From the NCBI RefSeq assembly GCF_001579805.1, contig NZ_CP014546.1, positions 4,402,001 to 4,466,000 of the forward strand: 64,000 nt of DNA, read 5' to 3'. The translations under genes were made by a program, and so were the position numbers. This DNA is from Pseudomonas azotoformans (lineage in GTDB: Bacteria > Pseudomonadota > Gammaproteobacteria > Pseudomonadales > Pseudomonadaceae). Below, one piece after another: positions 8,238-17,017 of this stretch. The notes beneath the pieces are model-generated. The model did no database searches, was not told the origin of the DNA, and saw nothing but the letters and a program-made list of their open reading frames with translations. Every line of letters begins with the position of its first letter. Position 1 is the first letter of the stretch.

Positions 8238-9630
8238 CCTGGGGCGCGGCAGGGAACTGGGTACCCGTGTTGCTCGGTATCCGGAGCAGATCAACAATTT
8301 TTCAGCCGGACCTATCGACCCTTTCGAGTCTGTGTATGCGGCCCTGGCTAGATTCGCCATGGACAACACGCTCTCCAAACAAGAACTCGCGGCCATCTTC
8401 AAGTCTCGATTGCTGGCGGGGCCGACCCCTTCTCATGGCTTGGGCAGTAAGCTGTCGGTCAGACACGATCAGTTGAGCAAAATCCTGTCGATCAGCCTCG
8501 CCCAAATTAATAACATGTTTTATCGCTGGCGTCCGACGCCACAAAACTCCACCAGTTTATCATTCAGGTATTGTGCAATTTGCGCGAGCGCCAGGCGGCA
8601 TTACACCGTCTTCCAGCTTGAAGGGCTTAGAACATGCCCGCTCCATCATGTGCCATTGCGGACGGCGTGCAGTGATTGTGGCCAGCCGATGCTGTATGGG
8701 TGGTCGAGCAAGCTGCTTAACATTCCTTTCGCTTGTGGGCATTGCAAAACGCTATTAGGCGCTCAGCATGGTCGGCGCATTTTCTTTGATCTGCATACGG
8801 ACTTCAGAGCGCGCAAGTTGGCGAAGGTCAATGGGTGTGACGTCTCCGGGTTCCCGCAGGGTCAGCACAGCGCAGATGCCGTGGCCGTCTGCCAAGGCTA
8901 TCTCGTCTACGGCAATACGCTTGACAGTGAGGAGGAGTGGCGTGAGATAGTCGAATTGCCGTTGAGTGCGCTTGGGGTGGAGCAGCGCGACTGGCACAGC
9001 AGGGAAGGTTATATCCAAATCAGGGGGCCGCGAGGTCGTTCCTGGGCCGCCAATCGAGTGACCGATGTATCGAGCCGCATCGAAGAACTCTCCCGATACC
9101 TTATGCAGTGCCTCAAATGCTTTTTTCGGCACAAGCGTAAGGTTTGGCGTCTTACCCATCCCTGGTTTGGGGGAGTTCGGCGTCCTGTGGTTGCCCTTAA
9201 TCTTCTGGATTTTCGTCGTGAGCTAGGTTACGACCTGCTGTGGAAGCACTGGTATGGCAGTTCTCCGAGCACGCTGGAGGTAGGTCGGCAGATAAGGGAT
9301 GTGGATTGTCTCATTCAGAAATGGCTGAGGGAGGCTGTGTTCGAAGCTAGCGTGTGCAATACGCCTGCTCGCGTCCAGGTTTGGCTGGTTACGCATAAAT
9401 TTTTCAGCTGGGTTACTGAGTCCCTTGAAGCCGTGAGCCGTATTGTTGAGAGGCCGAGTCTGCATATGAATGATTGCGTCTCTGAAGGTCTTCAACGCCC
9501 GCGCCGACCATTGTGGCTGACCGTGTTTATCGAGTCTGCGTCCTGTTCTTCATACCGCGTTGTGCGTCACCAGCCTCTTGCCTGCTGCCTGTCGTCCCGT
9601 GCTGTCTGGAATGGCGACGAATCACTCTAG
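8230..9630 (+). CDS. tniQ: TniQ/TnsD-family target-selection protein
   Basis: A 466-residue TniQ-family protein, which in Tn7-like elements recognises the target site and recruits TnsC. The paired-cysteine zinc modules typical of the family are visible: C115/C118 with C136-x2-H139, then C147/C150 and C169/C172. The frame stays open upstream to 8167, but the ATG at 8230 has an AAGAGAGG site and gives the usual 8-base coupling overlap. The length is closer to TnsD-type proteins than to short TniQ, which suggests sequence-specific homing. What it targets cannot be read from the window; the left end sits just upstream of a LysR gene start. Confidence 0.85.
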   Translation: MIDLGRGRELGTRVARYPEQINNFSAGPIDPFESVYAALARFAMDNTLSKQELAAIFKSRLLAGPTPSHGLGSKLSVRHDQLSKILSISLAQINNMFYRWRPTPQNSTSLSFRYCAICASARRHYTVFQLEGLRTCPLHHVPLRTACSDCGQPMLYGWSSKLLNIPFACGHCKTLLGAQHGRRIFFDLHTDFRARKLAKVNGCDVSGFPQGQHSADAVAVCQGYLVYGNTLDSEEEWREIVELPLSALGVEQRDWHSREGYIQIRGPRGRSWAANRVTDVSSRIEELSRYLMQCLKCFFRHKRKVWRLTHPWFGGVRRPVVALNLLDFRRELGYDLLWKHWYGSSPSTLEVGRQIRDVDCLIQKWLREAVFEASVCNTPARVQVWLVTHKFFSWVTESLEAVSRIVERPSLHMNDCVSEGLQRPRRPLWLTVFIESASCSSYRVVRHQPLACCLSSRAVWNGDESL

Positions 9631-9698
9631 GCCCTGATTCCAGTGCAAGGATTGGCAATTGATCGTGATAAAGGTTCCGGTGACGTTTTATGCTCGAT

Positions 9699-10155
9699 CT
9701 ATGAAGCGGGTTCGTCGCGTTTACTCAGCTGCGACCCACCGGCTCGCTCGCTATCGAGCACCTCGAGCCCTCCTTGCGGGCCGTTATCAGGTATCAAGGA
9801 AGTGGCTCGGCTGGCGAGCAATGAACCCGCTTGGAAATAACCCATGACGGTGTACCGACACTGCGGTGTTCGGTCATGGCCATGACTTCACCAAAGGGCA
9901 CTCCCTGGCGTCCGGCTTCCGTGACAAAGCTGGAGCGTAGGCTGTGCGCAGCCCAGTCGCTTTCGAGGCCGGCCAGCTTTGCGCGACGCTGGACGATGAG
10001 CGCGACCTGGTCGGCGGATAGGCCCTGGTGATCGACCTTGCCGCCTTTGTACGCGCGACGAAACAGCGGGCCGGAAGCGGCCGGGGCGACTTCAAGCCAG
10101 GCGGCCAACGCGTGTGCCATGGGCTCGGTGGCAAGCCAGATGGAGTCGATTTGGA
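9699..10155 (-). pseudogene. C-terminal relic of a tyrosine recombinase (integrase), copy 1
   Basis: On the minus strand the C-terminal catalytic part of a tyrosine recombinase is readable: ATEPMAHALAAWLEVAP, SADQVALIVQRRAKLAGL, the AAHSLRSSF box (H-x2-R) and MTEHRSVGT. About two extra bases right after SVGT shift the frame, after which the second frame continues as VMGYFQAGSLLASRA and on to a stop at 9699. The catalytic tyrosine (in MGYF) is therefore out of frame with the rest. The N-terminal two thirds are missing, the homology breaking near 10155. A second, related relic in the same orientation lies at 57.5-58.1 kb. Confidence 0.85.
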
Positions 10156-10279
10156 TTATCGCAACAGATCTCGAAGAAAGGTCGCACAGGCAGCCACGCT
10201 TTCGGTCGGCTAGTTCACGTTGACGGTGTCGCGTGGGTATGGGAATTCGATGCAGATCATGGCCTGGATGATATCTGAT

Positions 10280-10550
10280 CGTGACGCCGATGACGGTACG
10301 CGCGTGTTCGCCGGCACGGCTGGGGCTGAAGTCTTAGACCACGGCCTTGGGTGCCGAGGTTGGCGTGCTGCTGTAGGCTCAGACGTAAGCGCGGTGGTTT
10401 TCTTCTCTCCTGGAGCCAGCATTTGTACCGGTGTTTCATCGGCGTGGACTACGCGCTGGGCCAGGACTGCTTCGCGCAGCGCATCGACCAGCGGCTGAAG
10501 CTGCACGCAGGTTTGCCCCACCCACTGCGCCAGTGTCGGGCGAGGCTCTG
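10280..10550 (-). pseudogene. IS66-family transposase (tnpC) fragment
   Basis: A fragment of the IS66 transposase is readable on the minus strand: TLAQWVGQTCVQLQPLVDAL, then LAQRVVHADETPVQMLAPGEKKT (a hallmark of IS66 TnpC). It continues in another frame as AYSSTPTSAPKAVV-stop-DFSPSRAGEHAR. A frameshift, two in-frame stops and loss of both ends make it a dead remnant. It sits between the recombinase relic and the carnitine cluster. Bases 10640-10809 hold nothing I recognise. Confidence 0.85.
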
Positions 10551-10809
10551 TGAGGAACACTCGACCCGCTCTGCGTCGCCGAATAACTGCATAACTACCG
10601 CGGTCACACCGATACATTTTGAACGCGCGCTTAAGCACCTCTCATTTTTCTCTATTCCAATTCTATTAATTGGCTTGCACCAGCGATTGCCCAGTAAAAA
10701 CTGATGAGAGACTGATGCTGGCGGCCTCACTGACTGCGACGGCATGCTCACGACCTACGCAGAGAGTCAGCCCAGGGTACTAACAGTCAGGAGGCCACAA
10801 ATCCATCTG

Positions 10810-11976
10810 TTAAAGCAGGCGTTGACGCTCTAGCACCAAAATACGGGACAACAGCTCATCCCTATCCACATAGCAGCCCTGCAAATGCCGCACGCCTGAA
10901 GTCGGGTCAAAAGCATCGCGCGCGTGCAGGCTACGGCGGTTGTCGAAGCACCACAGCTCGCCTTCATTCAGGCGCCGGCGAAACTGAAAGCGTGGTTCGC
11001 GGCTCAGTTCGATAAAACGTCGATAGGCATGGTAGAGCGCGGGCATCAACTGCGGTGCGGTGGTGAACGGGCCGCGCAGAAAGTTCGCCATACGGACTTC
11101 GGCTATTTCCCCGCGTGCGTCCAGCGCAATGATCGGTGCCAGGCAGCGGTAGTCGCTGTTGCGGTCCTTGTTGCGAAATTCCACCGGGATTTCGCACAGG
11201 TGGCGGAACGCTGCCGGGTCCTCTTCCTGCAGTGCGTTGGCCACGCTGAAGCCGTCGACAAACAAGCTGTCGCCGCCGCTGGCCTGGTTGATCAGGCAGT
11301 GCAGAAATTGCAACCCAGGCTGTAACTCGCGGGTTGGCAGGTCGGTGTGCAAGGGCAGGTTAAACGGGGTGTAGGCGTTGCTGTCGGCATCCGCCTTGGG
11401 CTTGACGTTGAACAGCACGCCAAAATTGCTTTCGCGGATAAACGAAATACGCTTGGCCAGCGCAATCAGCGACTCGGGGTCGGTAGGCACGTTACGTATC
11501 TGGGTCAGGCCGATGTCGCGCAGGGCCAGCAACCATTGCAGCAACACGTCTGGTTCCTCCATCACGCCTTGGTAGTCGAACACCGGCAGGTCGAGGTCAT
11601 TGCGCCAATAGTGTTTTTGCCCCAGGCGCTCGAGCTGTTCCTGGCGCGACGCATCGTCATAGGCGTGGGCACGCAGCCAGCCGGGGTCAAAACGGCTGCG
11701 GTGGCCGTCTTCCCAGTCGATCAGCAGCAGGCCCTCGGGGTCGATCTCGGCGCTGTGGGGGCGCAGGTTTTCCGGTACGTCTGCAATTTCGAAGACTTGC
11801 TCTCGAGTGACGCCATACACGCACTCCGAGCACGGGCAGTTGTCCCGCAGCCACAGGTAGTGAAAGGGGCTCAGGCGCTGGTCCGCCCATTTGACCTGCA
11901 CCCGGTCTTCCAGGCACTCGACCGTCTCCAGCGAGCTGATCAGGGGGTACACGCGATAATCGGCAATCGAACTCAT
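10810..11976 (-). CDS. Gamma-butyrobetaine dioxygenase-like TfdA/TauD-family enzyme
   Basis: A 388-residue Fe(II)/2-oxoglutarate dioxygenase of the gamma-butyrobetaine hydroxylase type, which converts gamma-butyrobetaine to L-carnitine in the cytoplasm. It has the N-terminal zinc-binding DUF971 module (C47, C49, C52 in LRDNCPCSEC, probably with H92) and the catalytic jelly-roll with iron ligands H210 and D212 (LPLHTDLPT) and H351 (RRSLHARDA). The length matches BBOX. The frame is open upstream to 12267, but the ATG at 11976 has a GAGGAGA site and starts the conserved region. It is 53 bases after the binding-protein gene and likely co-transcribed with it. Next to CntAB it would supply carnitine from gamma-butyrobetaine. 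Confidence 0.88.
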   Translation of the reverse strand: MSSIADYRVYPLISSLETVECLEDRVQVKWADQRLSPFHYLWLRDNCPCSECVYGVTREQVFEIADVPENLRPHSAEIDPEGLLLIDWEDGHRSRFDPGWLRAHAYDDASRQEQLERLGQKHYWRNDLDLPVFDYQGVMEEPDVLLQWLLALRDIGLTQIRNVPTDPESLIALAKRISFIRESNFGVLFNVKPKADADSNAYTPFNLPLHTDLPTRELQPGLQFLHCLINQASGGDSLFVDGFSVANALQEEDPAAFRHLCEIPVEFRNKDRNSDYRCLAPIIALDARGEIAEVRMANFLRGPFTTAPQLMPALYHAYRRFIELSREPRFQFRRRLNEGELWCFDNRRSLHARDAFDPTSGVRHLQGCYVDRDELLSRILVLERQRLL

Positions 11977-12029
11977 GGCTATCTCCTCAACATTGAAGTG
12001 TGGTGCAGCGGGGGCGTTCGATTGAGGTA

Positions 12030-12959
12030 TCAGGGCTGGGTGCCTGGCGTGTAGGGCTCTCCGGTGTAGGTGGTGACGCCGGCCGTCCAGCGCTGGTGAT
12101 CGTCGGGGTGGTTTTTCAGCCACTCGCGGGCCATGTCCTGGGGTTTTTGCCCCGCCAGGATCGACACCATCATTGCGCTTTCGCTGGCGGTGGTGAAGGT
12201 CAGTTGATCCAGCAAGCGCTGGACGTTGGGGCAGCGCGGGCCGAACGCCGGCGTGGTGACGGTCCACACCTGGGCCGCGCCTTCCTGTGGGCCGAGGGTG
12301 TCGTTGCTGCCGGTGAGGTATTGAATGTCGAAGTTCACATTCATCGGGTGCGGCGCCCAGCCGAAGAACACGATTGGGGTCTTGCGGTTCACCGCGCGTT
12401 GCAACTCGGCAAGCATGCCGGCCTCGCTGGATTCAACGATGCGAAAGCCCTTCAAACCGAATTGATCGGTGTCGATCAAGGCCTGCAATTGCTGGTTGGT
12501 CGCCGAGCCGGCCTCGATACCGTAGATCTTGCCGCCCAGGGCATCCTTGAAGCGGGCGATGTCGGCGAACGTTTTCAGGCCCTGGTCAAACAGGTACTGC
12601 GGCACGGCCAGGGTGGCGTTTGCATGGGTCAGGTTGGGTGTGGCGGAGACGGTGATTTGCTGGTTGTCTTTCAGGGACTGGATTTCGGCGTTCATCAACG
12701 GGTCCCAGTAGCCGAGGAACACGTCGAGTTTCTTGTCCTTGAGACCGGTGAGGATGATGCTTTCCGAGGCGAAGGTTTGCTTCACGTCGTAGCCCATTTC
12801 ACTCAGCAATTGCTTGGCGATGGCACTGGTGGCCATCACATCCGTCCAGTTGGCAACGCCCATTCTGATCTGTTTGCAGGCGCTGTCCGGCGCTGCAAGC
12901 AGTGAACCGGAACACAACATCAAGGTAAACACACTCAGGTAGCGGGGCACGGTGCGCAT
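12030..12959 (-). CDS. Choline/betaine/carnitine-type ABC transporter substrate-binding protein
   Basis: A 309-residue OpuAC-family periplasmic protein. It has an N-terminal signal peptide (about 1-23, ending LLAAP) and the family's aromatic-cage segments: GVANWTDVMATSAIA near residue 35, FLGYWDPLMN near 83 and FFGWAPHPMN near 200. Tryptophans and tyrosines of this kind stack against a quaternary ammonium group. No permease or ATPase is encoded next to it. Orphan binding proteins such as CaiX of P. aeruginosa share the CbcWV transporter core, and the same is inferred here. The start follows GGAGGA. It is divergent from cntA and probably heads a two-gene operon with the dioxygenase. Confidence 0.87.
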   Translation of the reverse strand: MRTVPRYLSVFTLMLCSGSLLAAPDSACKQIRMGVANWTDVMATSAIAKQLLSEMGYDVKQTFASESIILTGLKDKKLDVFLGYWDPLMNAEIQSLKDNQQITVSATPNLTHANATLAVPQYLFDQGLKTFADIARFKDALGGKIYGIEAGSATNQQLQALIDTDQFGLKGFRIVESSEAGMLAELQRAVNRKTPIVFFGWAPHPMNVNFDIQYLTGSNDTLGPQEGAAQVWTVTTPAFGPRCPNVQRLLDQLTFTTASESAMMVSILAGQKPQDMAREWLKNHPDDHQRWTAGVTTYTGEPYTPGTQP

Positions 12960-13089
12960 TGTTCATTCCTCCAGGCTTGATTGGGCAGATGCTTGTTAAC
13001 GGTTATCCGGAGCTTTGTTTTTATTGTCAGCAACACGTAATAGGGCAAGACACTGCGCATAGCTGCGAGTTGAGGCGAACATAATCCCT

Positions 13090-13129
13090 ATTGAAATAGA
13101 TTTCAATAATGCTAGTGAAATAATTTTCA
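13090..13129. promoter_or_regulatory. ATTGAA-type inverted-repeat operators between the binding-protein gene and cntA
   Basis: A perfect 8-base inverted repeat, ATTGAAAT-AG-ATTTCAAT (13090-13107), is followed 9 bases later by a second copy, TGAAA-TAAT-TTTCA (13116-13129). They lie in the 285-base divergent promoter region. The same motif pair recurs upstream of the aldehyde dehydrogenase at 15.4 kb, so a common regulator is likely. Confidence 0.75.
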
Positions 13130-13244
13130 GTAGGTGCGTAGATCCCAGCCATTGCTTTTCTCGCAGGTTTCCGAGATTATTTTGTTAACCAAAGGTTTTA
13201 TGTAAACCGTAAGTTAACAATAATAACCCAAGAGACCGCCGATC

Positions 13245-14366
13245 GTGAACACCTTCCTGAAATTGCCTGCCGATTTTTGTGCCGATGTCGAACGCGCCCA
13301 CACGCTGCCGGCTGCGTATTACACGCAACCACAGGTGTTTGAGCAGGAGAAAGAGGCGATCTTCGCCAAGAGCTGGATCTGTATCGGTCATCGCAGCGAG
13401 GTGGCCGAGAGTAACGCCTACATCACCCGGGAAATTGTCGGCGAAAGCATCATTGTCGTGCGCGGCCGCGACGCAGTGCTGCGAGCCTTCTATAACGTGT
13501 GCCCACACCGTGGCCACCAGTTGCTGACCGGCAGCGGCAAGGCGAAAAATGTCATCACCTGCCCGTACCACGCCTGGGCGTTCAAGCTCGACGGTGAACT
13601 GGCCCATGCGCGCAATTGCGAAAGCGTTGCCGACTTCGACAAAGACAATTCCAGCCTGGTGCAACTGCGGGTCGAGGAGTACGCGGGGTTCATCTTCATC
13701 AATATGGACAACGCCGCCGGTACCGTCGAGGCGCAACTGCCGGGACTGGAAGCCAGCATGCGCGAGGCCTGCCCGGTGATTGACGACCTGCACCTGGCGG
13801 CGCGGTTTGTGAGTGAAACGGCGGCCAACTGGAAGTCCATCGTCGACAACTACCAGGAGTGCTACCACTGCGCGCCAGCGCATCCGGGGTTCTCTGATTC
13901 GGTGGATGTCAGCCAATACACCCACACGTTGTTCCAGAATTGGTCGTTGCAGTTTGGCCGGGCGAAATCCTCCGAGCGCTCGTTCCAGTTCGATGACACG
14001 GGCGATGCGGCGAAGTATTCCGGCTATTGGATCTGGCCCTGCAGCATGTTCAACATGCCGCCGGGTGGCAACTTCATGACGGTGATCTACGAGTTCCCGG
14101 TGGACGCCAACACCACGCTGCAGCATTACGATGTGTACTTCCTGAACAAAGACATCACCCCCGAGCAGCAAGCGTTGATCGAGTGGTACCGCGACGTGTT
14201 CCGCCCCGAAGACCTGCGGCTGGTGGAGAGCGTGCAGCGTGGCCTGAAGTCCCGTGGTTATCGCGGCCAGGGCCGGATCATGACCGACAAGGCCCGCAGC
14301 GGCCTGAGCGAGCATGGCATCGCGCACTTTCACAACATCATCGCCCGTACCCAGCACAGCGACTGA
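13245..14366 (+). CDS. cntA: Carnitine monooxygenase oxygenase subunit (CntA/YeaW-type Rieske protein)
   Basis: A 373-residue Rieske non-heme iron oxygenase that, with CntB, cleaves L-carnitine to trimethylamine and malic semialdehyde. The Rieske cluster ligands are C86 and H88 (CPHRGHQ) and C106 and H109 (CPYHAW). The mononuclear iron site is in YQECYHCAPAHPGF (H207, H212). E204 is the acidic residue replacing the usual bridging aspartate, a feature known for CntA-type enzymes. The sequence closely follows E. coli YeaW through to EHGIAHFHN at the end. The start is GTG with a weak ribosome site. It lies 30 bases ahead of cntB. Confidence 0.93.
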   Translation: MNTFLKLPADFCADVERAHTLPAAYYTQPQVFEQEKEAIFAKSWICIGHRSEVAESNAYITREIVGESIIVVRGRDAVLRAFYNVCPHRGHQLLTGSGKAKNVITCPYHAWAFKLDGELAHARNCESVADFDKDNSSLVQLRVEEYAGFIFINMDNAAGTVEAQLPGLEASMREACPVIDDLHLAARFVSETAANWKSIVDNYQECYHCAPAHPGFSDSVDVSQYTHTLFQNWSLQFGRAKSSERSFQFDDTGDAAKYSGYWIWPCSMFNMPPGGNFMTVIYEFPVDANTTLQHYDVYFLNKDITPEQQALIEWYRDVFRPEDLRLVESVQRGLKSRGYRGQGRIMTDKARSGLSEHGIAHFHNIIARTQHSD

Positions 14367-14396
14367 GCAACGGTAACCCTGCAAGTGAGGTGAGTG

Positions 14397-15371
14397 ATGG
14401 CTGACAAATACCAATGGTTCAAGGTGAAGGTGCTCGCGGTTGAGCAACAGACGCCGCTGATCAAGCGTTTTACCCTGGCCCGCGAAGACGGCCAGGCGCT
14501 GCCGGCGTTTACCGGCGGCAGTCACGTGATTGTGCAAATGCAGGAGGCTGACGGGCGCCAGCACAGCAATGCCTATTCACTGCTGAGCGATCCGGCGGAC
14601 ACCCGGCATTACCAGATTGCCGTGCGCCTTGAAGACCCGTCCAAGGGCGGTTCGGCGTTCATGCATCGCCAGGTCGAGGTCGGCACGGTGCTGACCCTTT
14701 CCAGCCCCAACAACCTGTTTGCCATTGACCCAAGCGCGGCGCGGCATGTGCTGATCGCTGGCGGGATTGGCATCACGCCGTTCCTGGCGCAGCTCCCCGA
14801 GTTGCGTGCGAGCGGGGCGGATTACCAACTGCACTACGCGTTCCGCAGCCCCGAACACGGTGCATTTCACCCTGAGTTGATGGCCGGTCCCCACGCTGAA
14901 CGCACGCGGCTGTACATCGACAGCCAAGGCCAAACGCTGGACATCCACGCGTTGATCGCCGGGCAGGACGACGCTGCGCACTTGTATGTGTGCGGTCCTC
15001 GGCCGTTGATCGATGCGGTCATCGACACCGCCCGGCAGTTGGGTGTAGCGGACAGCCGTGTGCATTGGGAGCAGTTTGCTGCGGCAACGCCTGCGAGCAG
15101 CGGTGCGTTCAGCGTGACCCTGGCGCGCTCCGGTCGCGAGTTGTGGGTGGAGGAGGGGATGAGCATCTTGCAGGCCATTGAAAACGCCAAGGCCGCGACC
15201 GTGGAATGCCTGTGTCGGGAGGGTGTGTGCGGCACCTGTGAAACGCAGATTCTGCAGGGTGAAGCGCAGCATTTGGACCAATACTTGAGTGACGAGGAAA
15301 AAGCCGCGCAAAAAACCCTGATGATCTGTGTGTCCCGTGCACGAGGCGCATCGTTGGTGTTGGACCTTTAG
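14397..15371 (+). CDS. cntB: Carnitine monooxygenase reductase subunit (CntB/YeaX-type)
   Basis: A 324-residue electron-transfer partner of CntA with a flavin-binding barrel (TGGSHVIVQM and SNAYSLLSDP near residues 40-65) and an NAD(P)H domain (HVLIAGGIGITPFLAQL near 118). A C-terminal plant-type 2Fe-2S domain carries CLCREGVCGTC and a distal MICVSR cysteine. Gene order and length match E. coli YeaX. The frame also allows a GTG one codon earlier, but the ATG at 14397 is better placed after GTGAGGTGAG. It forms an operon with cntA and is closed by the hairpin at 15390. Confidence 0.92.
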   Translation: MADKYQWFKVKVLAVEQQTPLIKRFTLAREDGQALPAFTGGSHVIVQMQEADGRQHSNAYSLLSDPADTRHYQIAVRLEDPSKGGSAFMHRQVEVGTVLTLSSPNNLFAIDPSAARHVLIAGGIGITPFLAQLPELRASGADYQLHYAFRSPEHGAFHPELMAGPHAERTRLYIDSQGQTLDIHALIAGQDDAAHLYVCGPRPLIDAVIDTARQLGVADSRVHWEQFAAATPASSGAFSVTLARSGRELWVEEGMSILQAIENAKAATVECLCREGVCGTCETQILQGEAQHLDQYLSDEEKAAQKTLMICVSRARGASLVLDL

Positions 15372-15389
15372 CTGCATCGGTGTTGATCG

Positions 15390-15411
15390 AGCCTGCGAAA
15401 GCGGGCTTTTT
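15390..15411 (+). terminator. Rho-independent terminator after cntB
   Basis: The stem AGCCTGC-GAAA-GCGGGCTT (one G-T pair, GNRA-type tetraloop) followed by a T tract lies 18 bases after the cntB stop. It separates cntAB from the next promoter. Confidence 0.75.
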
Positions 15412-15463
15412 ATTGAATTTAATTTCAATAGAAGCTTGTTTGTTATTGAATGGAATTTCAGTA
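15411..15463. promoter_or_regulatory. ATTGAA-type inverted-repeat operators upstream of the aldehyde dehydrogenase gene
   Basis: TATTGAATTTAATTTCAATA (15411-15430) is a near-perfect 20-base palindrome; a second degenerate copy, TATTGAATGGAATTTCAGTA, starts at 15444. They match the paired sites at 13.1 kb in half-site, orientation and number. The first overlaps the T tract of the cntB terminator, and both lie about 50-100 bases before the aldehyde dehydrogenase start. Confidence 0.75.
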
Positions 15464-15510
15464 TGGCCTAGGATTGCCACAGCCTGACAAGAACAAGATG
15501 AGGTGTTGCA

Positions 15511-17007
15511 GTGCCAGTTTTGAAAGACACAACCTATTGGCTCCAGAAAGCCAAAGACCTGCGGCTTGAGGGCCGGGCGTTTATTGATGGGGTCTACGCG
15601 TACGCCGATGACGGGGCGACCTTCGGTTCCTACAGCCCGATTGACGGTGAGCCGCTGGTGCAGGTTGCACTGTGTGCCAGCGCCGATGTCGACAAAGCCG
15701 TCGCGGCGGCAAGGCGCAGTTTTGAGGCCGGCGTCTGGTCGGCCCTGGCGGCGCGTGATCGCAAAGCCGTGCTGCTGAAATGGGCGAACTTGCTGGAAAC
15801 CCATAGCGACGAGTTGGCCTTGCTTGAGTCTATGGACAGCGGCAAGCCCATCGCTGACACCACCGGTGGAGACCTTCCAGGAACGATTTATTGCCTGCGC
15901 TGGTTTGCAGAACTGATCGACAAGGTTCACGGCGAGGTGCCCGCCACTGAACCGGGCTTTTTTGGCACCGTGACCCGTCAACCTCTCGGCGTGGTAGCGG
16001 CGGTAGTGCCGTGGAATTACCCCCTGTTGATGGCCGCCTGGAAGTTCGCTCCGACATTGGCTGCGGGTAACAGCGTGGTGCTCAAACCGTCGGAAAAGAC
16101 CCCACTCAGCGCGCTGCGTATCGCCGGGTTGGCCCTGGAGGCAGGGGTGCCTGCAGGCGTATTCAATGTGTTGGGTGGCGACGGCGCGACAGGTCGGGCG
16201 CTGAGCCTGCATGGCGATGTCGACTGCATCGCGTTCACCGGTTCCGGGGCGGTCGGTCGGGATATCGCGAAGAACGCGGCCGTCTCAAACCTCAAGCGTG
16301 TCTGGCTGGAGTTGGGCGGCAAGTCGGCGAATATTGTCATGGCCGACTGTGCGGACATCGGCCAGGCCGCACGTTCTGCCGCCGCCGCGATTTTCGCCAA
16401 CATGGGCCAGGTGTGCAGCGCCGGTTCGCGGCTGCTGGTGCAACGCTCGATAGCCGACCGATTGATCCCGTTGCTACTCGATGCCACCGATGCCTATCAG
16501 CCTGGCCATCCGTTGGACCCCGACAGCGTGACCGGCGCCATTATCGACCGCGCGCAGTTCGAGCGGGTCTGTCAGTACATCGCGCTGGGCCGGCAGGAAG
16601 CGCAGCTGCTCAAGGGCGGCAACCCTTTGTCGGTGGTCGGGGAGGGCGCTTACCTGGAACCGACGATCTTTCTCGCCCAAGACGCATCGGCACGCATCGC
16701 CACTGAAGAGATCTTCGGCCCGGTGCTGGTGGTGATGCTGTTCGACACCCTCGAAGAAGCGATCGCGATCGCCAACAGCACCGAATACGGGCTGGCGGCG
16801 GCCATTTGGTCGTCCGACCTGAAGACTATTCATACCGCCACCCGCCAACTCAAGGCCGGCACGGTGTGGGTCAACTGTTATGACGAACTGGTGGACATGA
16901 ACTTCCCGTTTGGCGGGTTCAAGGAGTCCGGCAATGGTCGGGATAACTCCGCCCACGCGCTCGGCAAGTACACCGAGTTGAAATCAACCATCACGCGTTG
17001 CGGTTAA
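15511..17007 (+). CDS. NAD(P)-dependent aldehyde dehydrogenase (PuuC/betaine-aldehyde type); candidate malic semialdehyde dehydrogenase
   Basis: A 498-residue aldehyde dehydrogenase with intact catalytic machinery: the PWNYP motif near residue 170, the FTGSGAVGR nucleotide loop near 245, the general base E267 in LELGGKS and the nucleophile C302 in GQVCSAGSR. It opens with GTG after GAGG. The family oxidises amino- and hydroxy-aldehydes to acids. Beside CntAB the natural substrate would be malic semialdehyde, yielding malate for the TCA cycle; that is inference from context. Its stop is 10 bases before the alcohol dehydrogenase start, so they share an operon with their own operator. Confidence 0.88.
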   Translation: MPVLKDTTYWLQKAKDLRLEGRAFIDGVYAYADDGATFGSYSPIDGEPLVQVALCASADVDKAVAAARRSFEAGVWSALAARDRKAVLLKWANLLETHSDELALLESMDSGKPIADTTGGDLPGTIYCLRWFAELIDKVHGEVPATEPGFFGTVTRQPLGVVAAVVPWNYPLLMAAWKFAPTLAAGNSVVLKPSEKTPLSALRIAGLALEAGVPAGVFNVLGGDGATGRALSLHGDVDCIAFTGSGAVGRDIAKNAAVSNLKRVWLELGGKSANIVMADCADIGQAARSAAAAIFANMGQVCSAGSRLLVQRSIADRLIPLLLDATDAYQPGHPLDPDSVTGAIIDRAQFERVCQYIALGRQEAQLLKGGNPLSVVGEGAYLEPTIFLAQDASARIATEEIFGPVLVVMLFDTLEEAIAIANSTEYGLAAAIWSSDLKTIHTATRQLKAGTVWVNCYDELVDMNFPFGGFKESGNGRDNSAHALGKYTELKSTITRCG

Positions 17008-17017
17008 GGTGAGTCCC

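Larger units (their letters stand above)
3840..9630 (+). mobile_element. Tn7-like transposon core (TnsA-like, TnsB, TnsC, TniQ) with left-end repeats
   Basis: Four overlapping genes in the order tnsA-like, tnsB, tnsC/tniB, tniQ form the transposition operon of a Tn7-family element. Successive genes overlap by 4 or 8 bases. The block and its 5' flank are visibly AT-richer than the surrounding Pseudomonas sequence. The left end (about 3840-4140) carries repeated TGGACTTT-type sites, as expected for TnsB binding. The exact left terminus is not certain: I see no clean TGT terminus or target duplication. No comparable repeats follow tniQ before the recombinase relic begins at about 9700, so the right end is either very short, lost, or further away. 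No cargo can be assigned. Confidence 0.75.

Noticed and set aside
12000..12905. 301-codon plus-strand frame over the binding-protein gene
   Set aside because: It is antisense to a protein with a signal peptide and aromatic-cage motifs, and has no start signals of its own.
13185..14564. 459-codon antisense frame over cntA
   Set aside because: It opposes an unmistakable Rieske oxygenase and is a codon-bias shadow.
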